Assembly: GCA_030690175.1 (NCBI GenBank)
Contig: JAUYHE010000051.1
Coordinates: 1 to 25,139, forward strand
Length of the DNA stretch: 25,139 nt
Direction: 5' to 3'
Source of the DNA: a bacterium
Lineage (GTDB): Bacteria > Patescibacteriota > Microgenomatia > Woykebacterales > RBG-16-39-9b
Below, in pieces: positions 1 through 6,761 of this stretch; the stretch's first letter is position 1, and each line of letters begins with the position of its first letter. The notes below the pieces were generated by a model, which saw nothing but the letters and a program-made list of their open reading frames with translations, did not search any database and was not told where the DNA came from. The position numbers and the translations under genes were made by a program.

Positions 1-20
1 CGGAAAGCAAATTTCGGATA

Positions 21-49
21 TTGACTAGGTCCTTTCTTGTTGCTAGATT
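21..49 (+). promoter_or_regulatory. sigma70-like promoter, extended -10
   Basis: TTGACT at 21-26, a 17-nt spacer, and TAGATT at 44-49 preceded by TGC, an extended -10. The ATG at 58 is 8 nt after the -10 and no SD lies between them, so the transcript would start within a few bases of the start codon. Confidence 0.6.
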
Positions 50-57
50 GTAAGTCT

Positions 58-291
58 ATGGACGAAGAAGAGTTGAAAGCACTGGACAAATTATTTGATA
101 AAAAACTCACCCCCATAAAAGAAGATTTGAATGAAATTAAAGAGACTGTTGATGTGAATAACGCCTCTTTGATAAATCTCGAGAACACGATAGGCGTTTA
201 CAGCGATGCTTTGGATGTAGAGAGAAAAAGAATCGATAAACACGATGGGCGTTTGGAAGTGATCGAAGAAAACCTCGATTTAAATCCCTAG
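58..291 (+). CDS. small coiled-coil protein of unknown function
   Basis: I do not recognise a family. The 77-residue product begins MDEEELKALDKLF and is rich in Glu, Lys, Asp, Leu and Ile with heptad-like spacing (roughly residues 5-70), so a charged coiled coil is likely. It has no signal peptide or membrane segment. I chose ATG 58 over an in-frame TTG at 37 because a good promoter ends at 49, which would leave the TTG outside the transcript. There is no SD; the mRNA is probably nearly leaderless. Similar short coiled-coil proteins with DUF-type labels are common in Patescibacteria, but this does not give a function. Confidence 0.65.
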   Translation: MDEEELKALDKLFDKKLTPIKEDLNEIKETVDVNNASLINLENTIGVYSDALDVERKRIDKHDGRLEVIEENLDLNP

Positions 292-339
292 ACCACTAAC
301 TTAAAAATTTTCCCTGGAAAGTAAATTTAATTAATTTTT

Positions 340-368
340 TTGACAAACGAGCAGCCGGTTGGTAAAAT
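340..368 (+). promoter_or_regulatory. consensus sigma70-like promoter
   Basis: TTGACA at 340-345, a 17-nt spacer, TAAAAT at 363-368. It drives the gene starting at 419, with a leader of about 45 nt that contains the SD AAGGAGG at 405-411. Confidence 0.8.
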
Positions 369-418
369 CCAGGCAAATTCCCGGGCAGCCTGTTTGGACC
401 CAATAAGGAGGCTTTTAG

Positions 419-832
419 TTGGCTAGTTCTAAGAACGCTAAAAGGAACCGCCGTCGGGTCAGGGAGCTGGAGGAGGACAAAAGATCTCGGAGAGAAGATA
501 GGGAAGCCGAGGAGAGAAGGAGAAAAGAGGCCGCCTTGGCTAGAAGTCTATCATCCGCTTCGGTTGCAACTGAAGTGGGGATGGAGGAAAAGGCGAGTGA
601 TGGCCACAATGGTTGTGGTGGTGGAAAAAGCTTTTTCGCCGGCTTCAGGCTCTTCGGAAACGGTAACAGACAGAGTCTCGTAGAAGAGCTGCAAGGTATT
701 CTGTCTAGAATGCAAGAAATTACGCAGCTGCGAGAGCAGGCGGTCAAAGAAGGTCGGCTATCAGATCCAGACCTTGTGATCGAATACAATCACCTGAACG
801 AGCGCCGGCGACAATTGGAATCACCCACGTGA
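419..832 (+). CDS. basic, coiled-coil hypothetical protein (TTG start)
   Basis: A 137-residue product of no family I recognise. Residues 1-42 are extremely rich in Arg, Lys and Glu, which suggests a charged helix and possibly nucleic-acid or ribosome contact (inference). A Gly/Ser/Cys-containing linker follows (about 45-85), then a C-terminal helical region (about 85-137). The TTG start is set by the SD AAGGAGG seven bases upstream and by the consensus promoter at 340-368. It is a single-gene unit: the TGA stop sits inside the arm of a strong hairpin (827-865). Its signals (strong SD, TTG start, terminal hairpin) match the accessory genes at 10335, 11100 and 21646 rather than the ribosomal genes that follow. 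Confidence 0.7.
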   Translation: MASSKNAKRNRRRVRELEEDKRSRREDREAEERRRKEAALARSLSSASVATEVGMEEKASDGHNGCGGGKSFFAGFRLFGNGNRQSLVEELQGILSRMQEITQLREQAVKEGRLSDPDLVIEYNHLNERRRQLESPT

Positions 833-865
833 GGCTTGTTTCTAGCGGAAACAAGCCTCCCACGT
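826..865 (+). terminator. stop-codon-overlapping hairpin, no T-tract
   Basis: A perfect 12-bp stem (GAGGCTTGTTTC at 831-842 with GAAACAAGCCTC at 848-859) closes a 5-nt loop and can extend by ACGT/ACGT (827-830 with 862-865) across a CC bulge. It includes the TGA stop of the upstream gene. No run of T follows, so it may act as an mRNA 3' stabiliser or barrier rather than an intrinsic terminator. Confidence 0.6.
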
Positions 866-894
866 CCTGGTCAATTCGAAGGTCCCCGGACGCT

Positions 895-946
895 AGCAAT
901 CTTATATTAGGCTTGATTGCTATGATTAGCCCTCGCGAAAGCGAGG
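895..946 (+). other. two further hairpins upstream of rpsF
   Basis: AGCAATC (895-901) pairs with GATTGCT (915-921) around a 13-nt loop. CCTCGC (931-936) pairs with GCGAGG (941-946) around a GAAA tetraloop. With the hairpin at 826-865 they make a run of three stem-loops that ends just before the rpsF promoter. Neither has a T-tract. Confidence 0.45.
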
Positions 947-968
947 TCGCAGCATACAACCTACCTTC

Positions 969-998
969 TTGTCTTCTATTTTGTTTGTATGCTATACT
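969..998 (+). promoter_or_regulatory. rpsF promoter, extended -10
   Basis: TTGTCT at 969-974, an 18-nt spacer, TATACT at 993-998 preceded by TGC. The -10 ends 10 nt before the rpsF ATG at 1009 and no SD is present, so the operon mRNA should begin about 3-5 nt before the start codon. Confidence 0.65.
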
Positions 999-1008
999 CT
1001 GGCCTGTT

Positions 1009-1332
1009 ATGGAGCAAAATTACGAGATGGTAATGGTTTCTAGTCCGGATCAAAATGAAGCTGATCGTCAGGAATTAATTAAAGAAATCCAAAAAACAAT
1101 CGAGGCAGATAAAGGTAAGATAATTGGTATTGATGAATGGGGTAAACGAGAGCTATCTTACCCAATTAATAAAAATTCTCAAGGGTACTATTTTGTAATT
1201 TCTTTCAAAGGAAGCGCAGCGACGCCGCAAAAACTTACCGCCAAGTTGCGGTTGGCGGAGAATCTTCTGCGGCATCTTATTGTGAAACAGGAAGGTGATA
1301 AAAAGGAAGAGAAAGTAAAGATAATCGCGTAG
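1009..1332 (+). CDS. rpsF: 30S ribosomal protein S6
   Basis: S6 binds S18 and helps form the platform of the 30S subunit. The 107-residue product starts MEQNYEMVMV, giving the typical first beta strand of S6. It keeps the central IDEWGKRELSYPI segment (about residues 40-52), the GYYFVISF strand and the terminal LLRHLIVK. A longer open frame reaches back to 829, but ATG 1009 gives the exact S6 N-terminus and follows its own promoter by 10 nt. The order rpsF-ssb-rpsR is the classic bacterial operon. S6 lengths are usually 95-135 residues, so this is normal. Confidence 0.97.
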   Translation: MEQNYEMVMVSSPDQNEADRQELIKEIQKTIEADKGKIIGIDEWGKRELSYPINKNSQGYYFVISFKGSAATPQKLTAKLRLAENLLRHLIVKQEGDKKEEKVKIIA

Positions 1333-1404
1333 AAGCTAGGGAAGTAGGGTAGTAACAAATTGAGAGGTTTATTATTTTAGATGTAATGTGGATGGGAGGT
1401 ATAC

Positions 1405-1533
1405 ATGTCAGCTCGATCGTTGAATAGCACGCTCCATACTTCAAAACACAAGGTTTTTCAGTATTCTCGCATGCTGCGACCACTTCGTGGACTAAAAGTA
1501 ATGCGAATAAAAGGAGGTAAAGATGTCGGCTAG
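1405..1533 (+). CDS. short upstream ORF with SSB-like N-terminus (MSARSLN)
   Basis: This 42-codon ORF lies in the rpsF-ssb gap. It has its own SD (GGGAGG at 1394-1399) and ATG at 1405. Its first seven residues, MSARSLN, are identical to the first seven of SSB (ATG 1523), yet Arg4 and Ser5 use different codons (CGA/TCG here, AGA/AGT in ssb). After that it diverges into a basic peptide, passes through the hairpin repeat as LRPLRGL, and stops at TAG 1531-1533, 11 nt past the ssb start in another frame. It could be a leader peptide coupling translation to ssb, or a decayed duplicate of the ssb 5' end. Whether it is translated is unknown. Confidence 0.4.
   Translation: MSARSLNSTLHTSKHKVFQYSRMLRPLRGLKVMRIKGGKDVG
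1467..1506 (+). repeat. intergenic hairpin repeat, copy 1 (ssb leader)
   Basis: CTGCGA (1474-1479) is followed by the hairpin CCAC-TTC-GTGG (1480-1490) and ACTA. An outer pair, TCGCAT (1467-1472) with ATGCGA (1501-1506), encloses it and ends just before the ssb SD. Related copies lie at 19786-19838 and 21087-21106. Confidence 0.55.
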
Positions 1534-2116
1534 AAGTTTGAATAAAGTAATGTTGATAGGTAACCTAACGAAGGATCCAGAATTGCGGTACACGCCGTCT
1601 GGCACGGCGGTTTGTTCATTCCGCGTGGCGACGAACCGGTCTTGGATGCCGGCGGATAGTAACGAACGCAAAGAAGAGGCTGAATTTCATCGAATCGTTG
1701 CCTGGAGTAAACTAGCCGAGCTTTGCTCTCAACTTCTTACCAAAGGTCGAAAAGTTTATATTGAAGGCAGGCTGCAGACTAGAAGCTGGGATACTCCAGA
1801 AGGTGATAAAAGATACGCTACTGAAGTGGTGGCAGAGGACATGGTCGTTCTCGATTCGCGTCGAACTGGCGAAGAAAAAAGTGAAGTAGAAGTCGACGAA
1901 GCTGTCGAAGTAGACTTAAAAGAAACCAGCCCAAAGGAAAAACAAACTTCGACATCTGATAAGGAAGAGGATAAAGAAAAGGCCTCTTCGAAAAAAGAAA
2001 GTAAAAAAGCTTCGTCTAAAGATGAGGTTGAGGAAAACGGAGAAGCCAAGAAAGAAACCCAGCCGGAAAAAGAAGAAGACAGTGACGAAATTAACATCGA
2101 CGATATACCTTTTTAG
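1523..2116 (+). CDS. ssb: single-stranded DNA-binding protein
   Basis: SSB coats single-stranded DNA in replication, repair and recombination and recruits partners through its acidic C-terminal tip. The 197-residue product has an N-terminal OB fold (about residues 1-112) with the hallmark LNKVMLIGNLTKDPELRY and FHRIVAWSKLAE segments. A long Glu/Lys/Ser-rich disordered linker follows (about 113-185), then the canonical tip DDIPF. The start has the strong SD AAGGAGG (about 1510-1516). The linker is longer and more charged than in E. coli SSB (177 residues in total). The preceding leader holds a short ORF mimicking the SSB N-terminus and a hairpin repeat, so translational regulation is plausible but inferred. 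Confidence 0.97.
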   Translation: MSARSLNKVMLIGNLTKDPELRYTPSGTAVCSFRVATNRSWMPADSNERKEEAEFHRIVAWSKLAELCSQLLTKGRKVYIEGRLQTRSWDTPEGDKRYATEVVAEDMVVLDSRRTGEEKSEVEVDEAVEVDLKETSPKEKQTSTSDKEEDKEKASSKKESKKASSKDEVEENGEAKKETQPEKEEDSDEINIDDIPF

Positions 2117-2161
2117 AAGCACTAAAACTTCCAATACGGTGTCGAGTGTTTAAATCCAGTT

Positions 2162-2389
2162 ATGGCTAGAGAATTAAAATTTTATCGAAAAAAAGGATGT
2201 TTTTTTTGTAAAAATAATGTTGAACCAAGCTACAAGGATGTAGATGCACTGCGGCGTCTCACAACCGAGCGAGGTAAAATTATAAGCAGAACAAAAACTG
2301 GTACTTGTGCTTCTCACCAGAGAAAACTAGCTATGGCTATCAAGAGGGCGAGGATACTAGCGCTTTTACCATTTGTTCCTAAGATTTGA
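2162..2389 (+). CDS. rpsR: 30S ribosomal protein S18
   Basis: S18 binds S6 on the 30S platform. The 75-residue product has the KKGCFFCKNN segment near the N-terminus (a CxxC pair typical of zinc-type S18), the DVDALRRLTTERGKI core and the TGTCASHQRKLAMAIKRARILALLPF C-terminal signature. Length is typical. No SD is seen before ATG 2162; it is the third gene of rpsF-ssb-rpsR, 45 nt after ssb. It ends with TGA, showing that UGA is a stop codon here. Confidence 0.97.
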   Translation: MARELKFYRKKGCFFCKNNVEPSYKDVDALRRLTTERGKIISRTKTGTCASHQRKLAMAIKRARILALLPFVPKI

Positions 2390-2405
2390 TCGGAAGTCTA
2401 GGAAA

Positions 2406-3461
2406 ATGCCTGACCAAAAATTCATCACCATCGATATTGGAAGTGCTTGGACAAAAGCATTTTTAGTCAAATTAGACCCCGAAAATAAAATAAATATTGA
2501 AAATTCCCTGCGTCTACCGACTTCGTGGGGGGATTTTTCTATTTCGGTAGACAATTTGCTATCAAAATTTTCGGAGAAAGACGCACCAAAAACCTTTGTC
2601 AGCCAATTTGCGGAAGTGGAGACTCTGGCGGCAAAAGAAAAAGGCGGTTTCGTAAAGGAAGAAGAGGCAGCGTCGCACCTGGCTAAATATTTCAAAATTG
2701 GCCACCAAAACGTATCCATAATTGACGGTGGCGCTAGTAATTTTAAAGGGGTTTTTCCGGCTGAAGAAATCGGAAAATTTCTTAGTTTTAACGCTGAAAG
2801 TATATTTTTAGAAAATTTTCTTGGTAAAAAAAGATTTCGGCCGTACATTATTCCGGTTGATTCCAAAGAATTAGAGGTGGAGGAAGCTTTTTTGCGCAAC
2901 AGCCTGAAAAATAAATTAAAATTCGCCGATAAGGGCAAATTAAGCACCATAGTTTTGACCGGAGGCTTACTTTCCGGGACGCCGCGACTATCCAGAGTCG
3001 CCCTAATAATACTAGATATTTTAGAGAAAGATGAAGCGGCCTGTGTTTACCTGGACCGAGAATTTTTCTTACCCAGCTTTGGCGCGTTGCTTGCCACCCA
3101 CAAACAACTGCAAACCGTTGATTGGGGAAATTGGCTTGAAACTTTGGGCACCTTCGTCTCTTTTGGTGGAGCCCGATCCCTGCAATTTGACTGGGGTTAT
3201 TCGGAACTACAGCACGTGGATATAGCCGATGGAGAAGTCTCAATAATTCCAGCACCAGCGACCCAAAAGATACAACTACTGTTTACTAGTGACGCCAAGG
3301 AAAAGAAAAAACTGGGTATTACCGGTGGCAGTTTGGGGATTGTCCTTGACGCCCGGGTAAAACCTTTGCCGCTAACTTTCGGCCAGGCAGCGTCACGTAG
3401 TCTTATTAGTAGTTGGTTTAGGCAGGTAGAACAAGCAGAAATTACTAGGGAGGCATTTTGA
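2406..3461 (+). CDS. MutL/GlmL-like ASKHA ATPase of unknown role
   Basis: A 351-residue actin/Hsp70-fold ATPase. The N-terminal phosphate-1 motif, ITIDIGSAWTKAFLV (about residues 6-20), the SIIDGGASNFKGV segment, and the glycine-rich VLTGGLLSGTPR and GGSLGIVLDAR segments resemble the MutL (glutamate mutase-associated) family. No mutase subunits are nearby, so the mutase role is unlikely. ATG 2406 gives the correct strand-1 N-terminus and avoids overlap with rpsR, 16 nt upstream; the longer frame from 2373 would add a basic tail. It is followed 28 nt later by the barrel-sandwich/KOW protein, and the two probably act together. The link to PilM-like assembly ATPases is inference. Confidence 0.75.
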   Translation: MPDQKFITIDIGSAWTKAFLVKLDPENKINIENSLRLPTSWGDFSISVDNLLSKFSEKDAPKTFVSQFAEVETLAAKEKGGFVKEEEAASHLAKYFKIGHQNVSIIDGGASNFKGVFPAEEIGKFLSFNAESIFLENFLGKKRFRPYIIPVDSKELEVEEAFLRNSLKNKLKFADKGKLSTIVLTGGLLSGTPRLSRVALIILDILEKDEAACVYLDREFFLPSFGALLATHKQLQTVDWGNWLETLGTFVSFGGARSLQFDWGYSELQHVDIADGEVSIIPAPATQKIQLLFTSDAKEKKKLGITGGSLGIVLDARVKPLPLTFGQAASRSLISSWFRQVEQAEITREAF

Positions 3462-3489
3462 TTTACGTAGTAAACAGGAGCGAAGCGAA

Positions 3490-4548
3490 ATGATCTGCCC
3501 AGTTACAAAAAGAATTGACGAACGAAAAAGAGTGATGCTTGACCGACCCGTGCAGGGTGTGTGTAAACCGACGGTAAAAGTGGGTCAGAAGGTATCGGAT
3601 ACAGAGATTATCGCTCATTGCGAGCTAAGCGCTGGTCAAAGGCTGCTCAAAATCGCTCATGTCCTTGGAGTTTCAAGAGGCAGTGTCGAAAAACATCTCA
3701 CTCGCAAAGTTGGAGATCGTATTTACGAAGGGGAAATAATCGCCCGCAAAAGGGGGATTTTTGGCCTGGCAAAAAAGGAAATAAAAGCACCGGTGGACGG
3801 ACTCATCTCGGAGATAGACTCAAGGGGCGACCTGATAATAAAATTTTTGCCCAAACCGGTGAGATTGATTTCTGGCGCCGCTGGAGAGGTAAAAGGGATC
3901 GCTGATGATAAGATTTCCATTATGACAACGGCGACAAAGATTCACGGTTTTGTTTCAGTTGGAAAACTACGGGAAGGATTGATCAGCATTGTTGCGTCGC
4001 CTCGTGATTTTATAATTCCGGCCAGTATCAAAGCTGACTCACAAGGTAAAATATTGGTGGGTGGGGCCTTATTGGAAAAAAGCGCTCTTGAAAAAGCCGT
4101 CACGATTGGCGCGGCTGCGATCATTACCGGGGGAATGAATTATCGTGATTTTGAAAGCCTGGCCAATGGGGGAGATTTTGGCACGACGGTAATGATTACA
4201 GAAAGTTTTGGTAGCGCTCCAATGGGGGATGATATTTGGCAATTTTTCAGCAAAAAGCAAGGACACCTTGGTTTTATATCTGGGGAGGCAAACCAAGCGA
4301 TTGTACCAGAGGCGACAACGACTGGAGATGAGAAACTCGAATCACCGGGTACCTGGCGGCAGCTGCGGGTGGGCGATAAAGTGCGGTACCTACGCAAGGA
4401 AAGTAGTGATTTGCTGGGTGAAGTGAAAGATCTTCCCGGAGAACAAATCATCAATTCTGGGATACTGACTGAAGTTGCTCAAGTTTCGTTTACATCTGGG
4501 CAGGACCTATTGTTGCCCGCGGCTAATTTACAAATAATAGATTTTTAA
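3490..4548 (+). CDS. barrel-sandwich / KOW-like protein, partner of the ATPase
   Basis: A 352-residue cytoplasmic protein without signal peptide. Residues 1-60 (PVQGVCKPTVKVGQKVSDTEII) and about 88-120 (KAPVDGLISEIDSRGDLIIKF) look like two halves of barrel-sandwich (lipoyl/RnfC-like) hairpins, but no MKM-type lipoyl or biotin lysine motif is visible. The middle (about 140-270) is rich in Gly/Ala strands and helices. The C-terminal 65 residues contain the SH3/KOW-like segment LRVGDKVRYLRK...LLGEVKDL. ATG 3490 has the SD AGGAG at 3476-3480. It closely follows the ATPase gene and precedes ctpA by 19 nt. I cannot assign a function; the pair appears to be an uncharacterised conserved module. Confidence 0.7.
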   Translation: MICPVTKRIDERKRVMLDRPVQGVCKPTVKVGQKVSDTEIIAHCELSAGQRLLKIAHVLGVSRGSVEKHLTRKVGDRIYEGEIIARKRGIFGLAKKEIKAPVDGLISEIDSRGDLIIKFLPKPVRLISGAAGEVKGIADDKISIMTTATKIHGFVSVGKLREGLISIVASPRDFIIPASIKADSQGKILVGGALLEKSALEKAVTIGAAAIITGGMNYRDFESLANGGDFGTTVMITESFGSAPMGDDIWQFFSKKQGHLGFISGEANQAIVPEATTTGDEKLESPGTWRQLRVGDKVRYLRKESSDLLGEVKDLPGEQIINSGILTEVAQVSFTSGQDLLLPAANLQIIDF

Positions 4549-4567
4549 AATAAGACCTATAAAAAGT

Positions 4568-5806
4568 ATGGATGAAGAAGAAAACCAGCCAAAAAGAAAT
4601 TTTTACCGCTTTCTATCAAGCTCTTTGCCAAAGGTAATTTTTGTACTCGTAATTTTTGCTTTTGGGATTTGGGTAGGGCAAAACGTGGCCCTACCGTTTG
4701 GCAGTAGCGAGGCACCGGTAATCAGGATTTTAAACAAAAATACTCCAAAGAGTGTCCAAGCGGATTTTGCTCCCTTTTGGGACGTATGGGACAGGGTTAC
4801 GGCTGATTATTTGGAGCGTTCCAAGCTAGATCCGCAAAAGCTTATTTATGGTGCTATTTCTGGGTTGGTAAAGTCGGTCGGAGATCCTTACACTGTTTTT
4901 CTTGATCCTGATGAAAACAAAGATTTTGAGCTTTCTCTTTCGGGGATTTACGAAGGGGTTGGTATCGAACTGGACGTGAGGGATAACAACCTAATCGTCG
5001 TCGCGCCCCTCGAAGGGTCTCCAGCCGCCAAAGCGGGTGTAGTGGCGGGGGATATTATTTCAGAAATTGACGGGTTAGACGCCTCAACCTTGAGTATTCA
5101 AGACGCTGTCCAAAAAATCCGGGGCAAGGCTGGTACTTCGGTAAAGCTTACCTTGCAACGCAACGGGAAAAAATTTGACGTTGAACTGGCCCGGGCAAAG
5201 ATCGTCATTAAAAGTGTTGAATTTAAAGATCTTGGCGCAAATACGGCCCAAATAAAAATTATCCGTTTTGGTGATAATACTTTGAGCGAGTGGGACAGCG
5301 CCGTCAATAAATTTATTTCGGGTGGTTATAAAAAGCTGATTTTAGACGTAAGAAACGATCCGGGGGGTAGACTGGACTATTCAATCTCTGTCGTTGGCGA
5401 CTTCGTAAACAAAAACACAACCGTAGTGATGGAAGAGGATTCTTCCGGTAAAAGGGAGCTCCTGCGGTCCAAAAACGACCCGCGTCTCTTAAACGTGCCA
5501 GTAATTGTGCTGATAAATAAAGGTAGCGCCTCTGCTTCCGAAATTGTGGCTGGAGCGCTGCGTGATCTGCTCGGGGCAAAACTAGTGGGGGAGGCTTCTT
5601 TTGGTAAAGGAACTATTCAGCGGGTAGACAATTTACCACACGGTGCCGGTCTTCACATTACTTTTGCCAAGTGGCTCACTCCAAAAGGCACGTGGGTAAA
5701 TAAAAAAGGGCTCGCGCCAGACTTCGTGGTGAAAATGACGGAAAAAGACACGGCGGCTGGTCGCGACCCGCAACTTTCCAAGGCGCTCGAACTCCTAAAG
5801 AAGTAG
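4568..5806 (+). CDS. ctpA: membrane-anchored C-terminal processing protease (S41, CtpA/Prc family)
   Basis: A serine protease that trims the C-termini of exported or membrane proteins outside the cytoplasm. The 412-residue product has an N-terminal signal anchor (about 18-40) and an S41 N-terminal helical region (about 65-125) with the GLVKSVGDPYTVFLDP motif. A PDZ domain (about 130-215, GIYEGVGIEL...GDIISEIDG) and the catalytic domain follow. The GSASASEI motif places the nucleophile at Ser322, and Lys347 in GEASFGKG is the general base; their 25-residue spacing is typical of the family. It ends the run of genes that begins at rpsF; a palindrome follows its stop. Confidence 0.93.
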   Translation: MDEEENQPKRNFYRFLSSSLPKVIFVLVIFAFGIWVGQNVALPFGSSEAPVIRILNKNTPKSVQADFAPFWDVWDRVTADYLERSKLDPQKLIYGAISGLVKSVGDPYTVFLDPDENKDFELSLSGIYEGVGIELDVRDNNLIVVAPLEGSPAAKAGVVAGDIISEIDGLDASTLSIQDAVQKIRGKAGTSVKLTLQRNGKKFDVELARAKIVIKSVEFKDLGANTAQIKIIRFGDNTLSEWDSAVNKFISGGYKKLILDVRNDPGGRLDYSISVVGDFVNKNTTVVMEEDSSGKRELLRSKNDPRLLNVPVIVLINKGSASASEIVAGALRDLLGAKLVGEASFGKGTIQRVDNLPHGAGLHITFAKWLTPKGTWVNKKGLAPDFVVKMTEKDTAAGRDPQLSKALELLKK

Positions 5807-5810
5807 CGTC

Positions 5811-5844
5811 TACAAGCTTGACAAGGCCAGGCCTTGTCCGCTCC
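5811..5844 (+). repeat. palindromic intergenic repeat, copy A (upstream of dapB)
   Basis: GACAAGGCC-A-GGCCTTGTC at 5820-5838 is a perfect 9-bp inverted repeat around one base, followed by CGCTC. An ACAAG-containing flank precedes it. Its near-twin lies at 7761-7794, so the two bracket dapB-dapA. There is no T-tract after it. Confidence 0.6.
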
Positions 5845-5856
5845 ATCATTCATTGC

Positions 5857-5885
5857 TTGACTCGTCAACCTCATTAATGTAATAT
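5857..5885 (+). promoter_or_regulatory. dapB promoter
   Basis: TTGACT at 5857-5862, a 17-nt spacer, TAATAT at 5880-5885. Predicted transcription start is about 5892, leaving a leader of about 54 nt that begins with a hairpin and T-run. Confidence 0.65.
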
Positions 5886-5895
5886 CCGTTCGTCT

Positions 5896-5916
5896 TGCCC
5901 GCTTCGGGCACTTTTT
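5896..5916 (+). promoter_or_regulatory. promoter-proximal hairpin with T-run, dapB leader
   Basis: TGCCCG (5896-5901) pairs with CGGGCA (5905-5910) around CTT, followed by CTTTTT. It looks like an intrinsic terminator but sits directly after the dapB promoter. It could be an attenuator, a 5' stabiliser, or the terminator for transcription coming from ctpA. Confidence 0.5.
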
Positions 5917-5945
5917 GGATTTCATATCGTCGAAGGGAGGAGATA

Positions 5946-6737
5946 ATGCCTATTAAGGTTGTAGTCTCTGGTACCGGCAGGATGGGCCAGGAGGTGATGA
6001 AAGCTGTCGCCAACGAGCCCGACCTCACACCTGCGGGGGTGTTGGTAGGACACGTTAATCTTGAGTTGAAGTTACCGGGTCGATGGAATCACGCTCCTTG
6101 GTGGGAAGATCCAGTAAGGATGTTAAACGAACGCCACACTGATGTGGTGGTGGATTTTACCAGTGCCGAGAGGACTACGGTTCTGGCTCGGGCTTGTCTG
6201 GACGCTGGCGTGCGTTTGGTCAGCGGTACCACTGGATTAACCTATGGCTTTATCGAAGAGTTCGGCCAAGAATGCCGCGAACGCGGCCTTGGTGCGGTGT
6301 TGGCCTCCAACTTTGCCATCGGTGCTGTTCTAATGATCCACATGGCAAAAATCGCCAGCCGCTACTTCGACTTCGCCGAGATCATTGAGATGCATCACGA
6401 AAAGAAGGCGGATGCCCCTTCGGGGACGGCGCTTGTCACCGCCCTGGCGATGGTGGCTGGCCGCGGGCAGCCGTTTCAGTACCCAACTAACACCAAGGAG
6501 ACATTGCCTGGTACTCGCGGCGGCGTCCTGGATGGTGTTTCCATCCACAGCGTTCGTTTGCCGGGGTTGGTAGCTCACCAGGAGGTTATCCTCGGTACGT
6601 TGGGTCAGACCCTCACCATCCGTCACGACTCAACCTCACGCGAATCCTTTATGCCCGGCGTGCTCATAGCCGTGCGGGAGGTGATGAACCGCAAGGAATT
6701 GGTGGTGGGTCTGGACCGGCTCATCGGTCTAGCCTAG
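5946..6737 (+). CDS. dapB: 4-hydroxy-tetrahydrodipicolinate reductase
   Basis: DapB reduces 4-hydroxy-tetrahydrodipicolinate with NAD(P)H, the step after DapA in the diaminopimelate/lysine pathway. The 263-residue product has the Rossmann motif GTGRMG (9-14), VVDFTSAE (about 68-75), GTTG (94-97), and the substrate-binding/catalytic segment MHHEKKADAPSGTA with H150 and K154. Length is normal. ATG 5946 is set by the SD GGGAGG (5935-5940); an in-frame upstream start at 5895 would begin within the leader hairpin. dapA follows 24 nt later. The gene looks more GC-rich than the core genes, in line with horizontal acquisition. Confidence 0.95.
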   Translation: MPIKVVVSGTGRMGQEVMKAVANEPDLTPAGVLVGHVNLELKLPGRWNHAPWWEDPVRMLNERHTDVVVDFTSAERTTVLARACLDAGVRLVSGTTGLTYGFIEEFGQECRERGLGAVLASNFAIGAVLMIHMAKIASRYFDFAEIIEMHHEKKADAPSGTALVTALAMVAGRGQPFQYPTNTKETLPGTRGGVLDGVSIHSVRLPGLVAHQEVILGTLGQTLTIRHDSTSRESFMPGVLIAVREVMNRKELVVGLDRLIGLA

Positions 6738-6761
6738 CAAGAGCAACAAGGAGGAGTGGCA

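Noticed and set aside
370..392. CAGGC/GCCTG hairpin in the leader of the 419 gene as a third promoter-proximal hairpin
   Set aside because: The left arm lies before the expected transcription start (about 375), so the hairpin would not form in the RNA.
415..789. Long minus-strand ORF (Ser/Leu/Arg-rich) opposite the 419 gene
   Set aside because: It is the antisense shadow of the Glu/Arg-rich 419 gene, which has a promoter, SD and TTG start; the minus ORF has none of these.
2387..2389. Possible UGA recoding as in Gracilibacteria/Absconditabacteria
   Set aside because: TGA ends rpsR at the family's normal C-terminus and also ends the 419 gene, and conserved proteins have no internal TGA, so the standard code fits.
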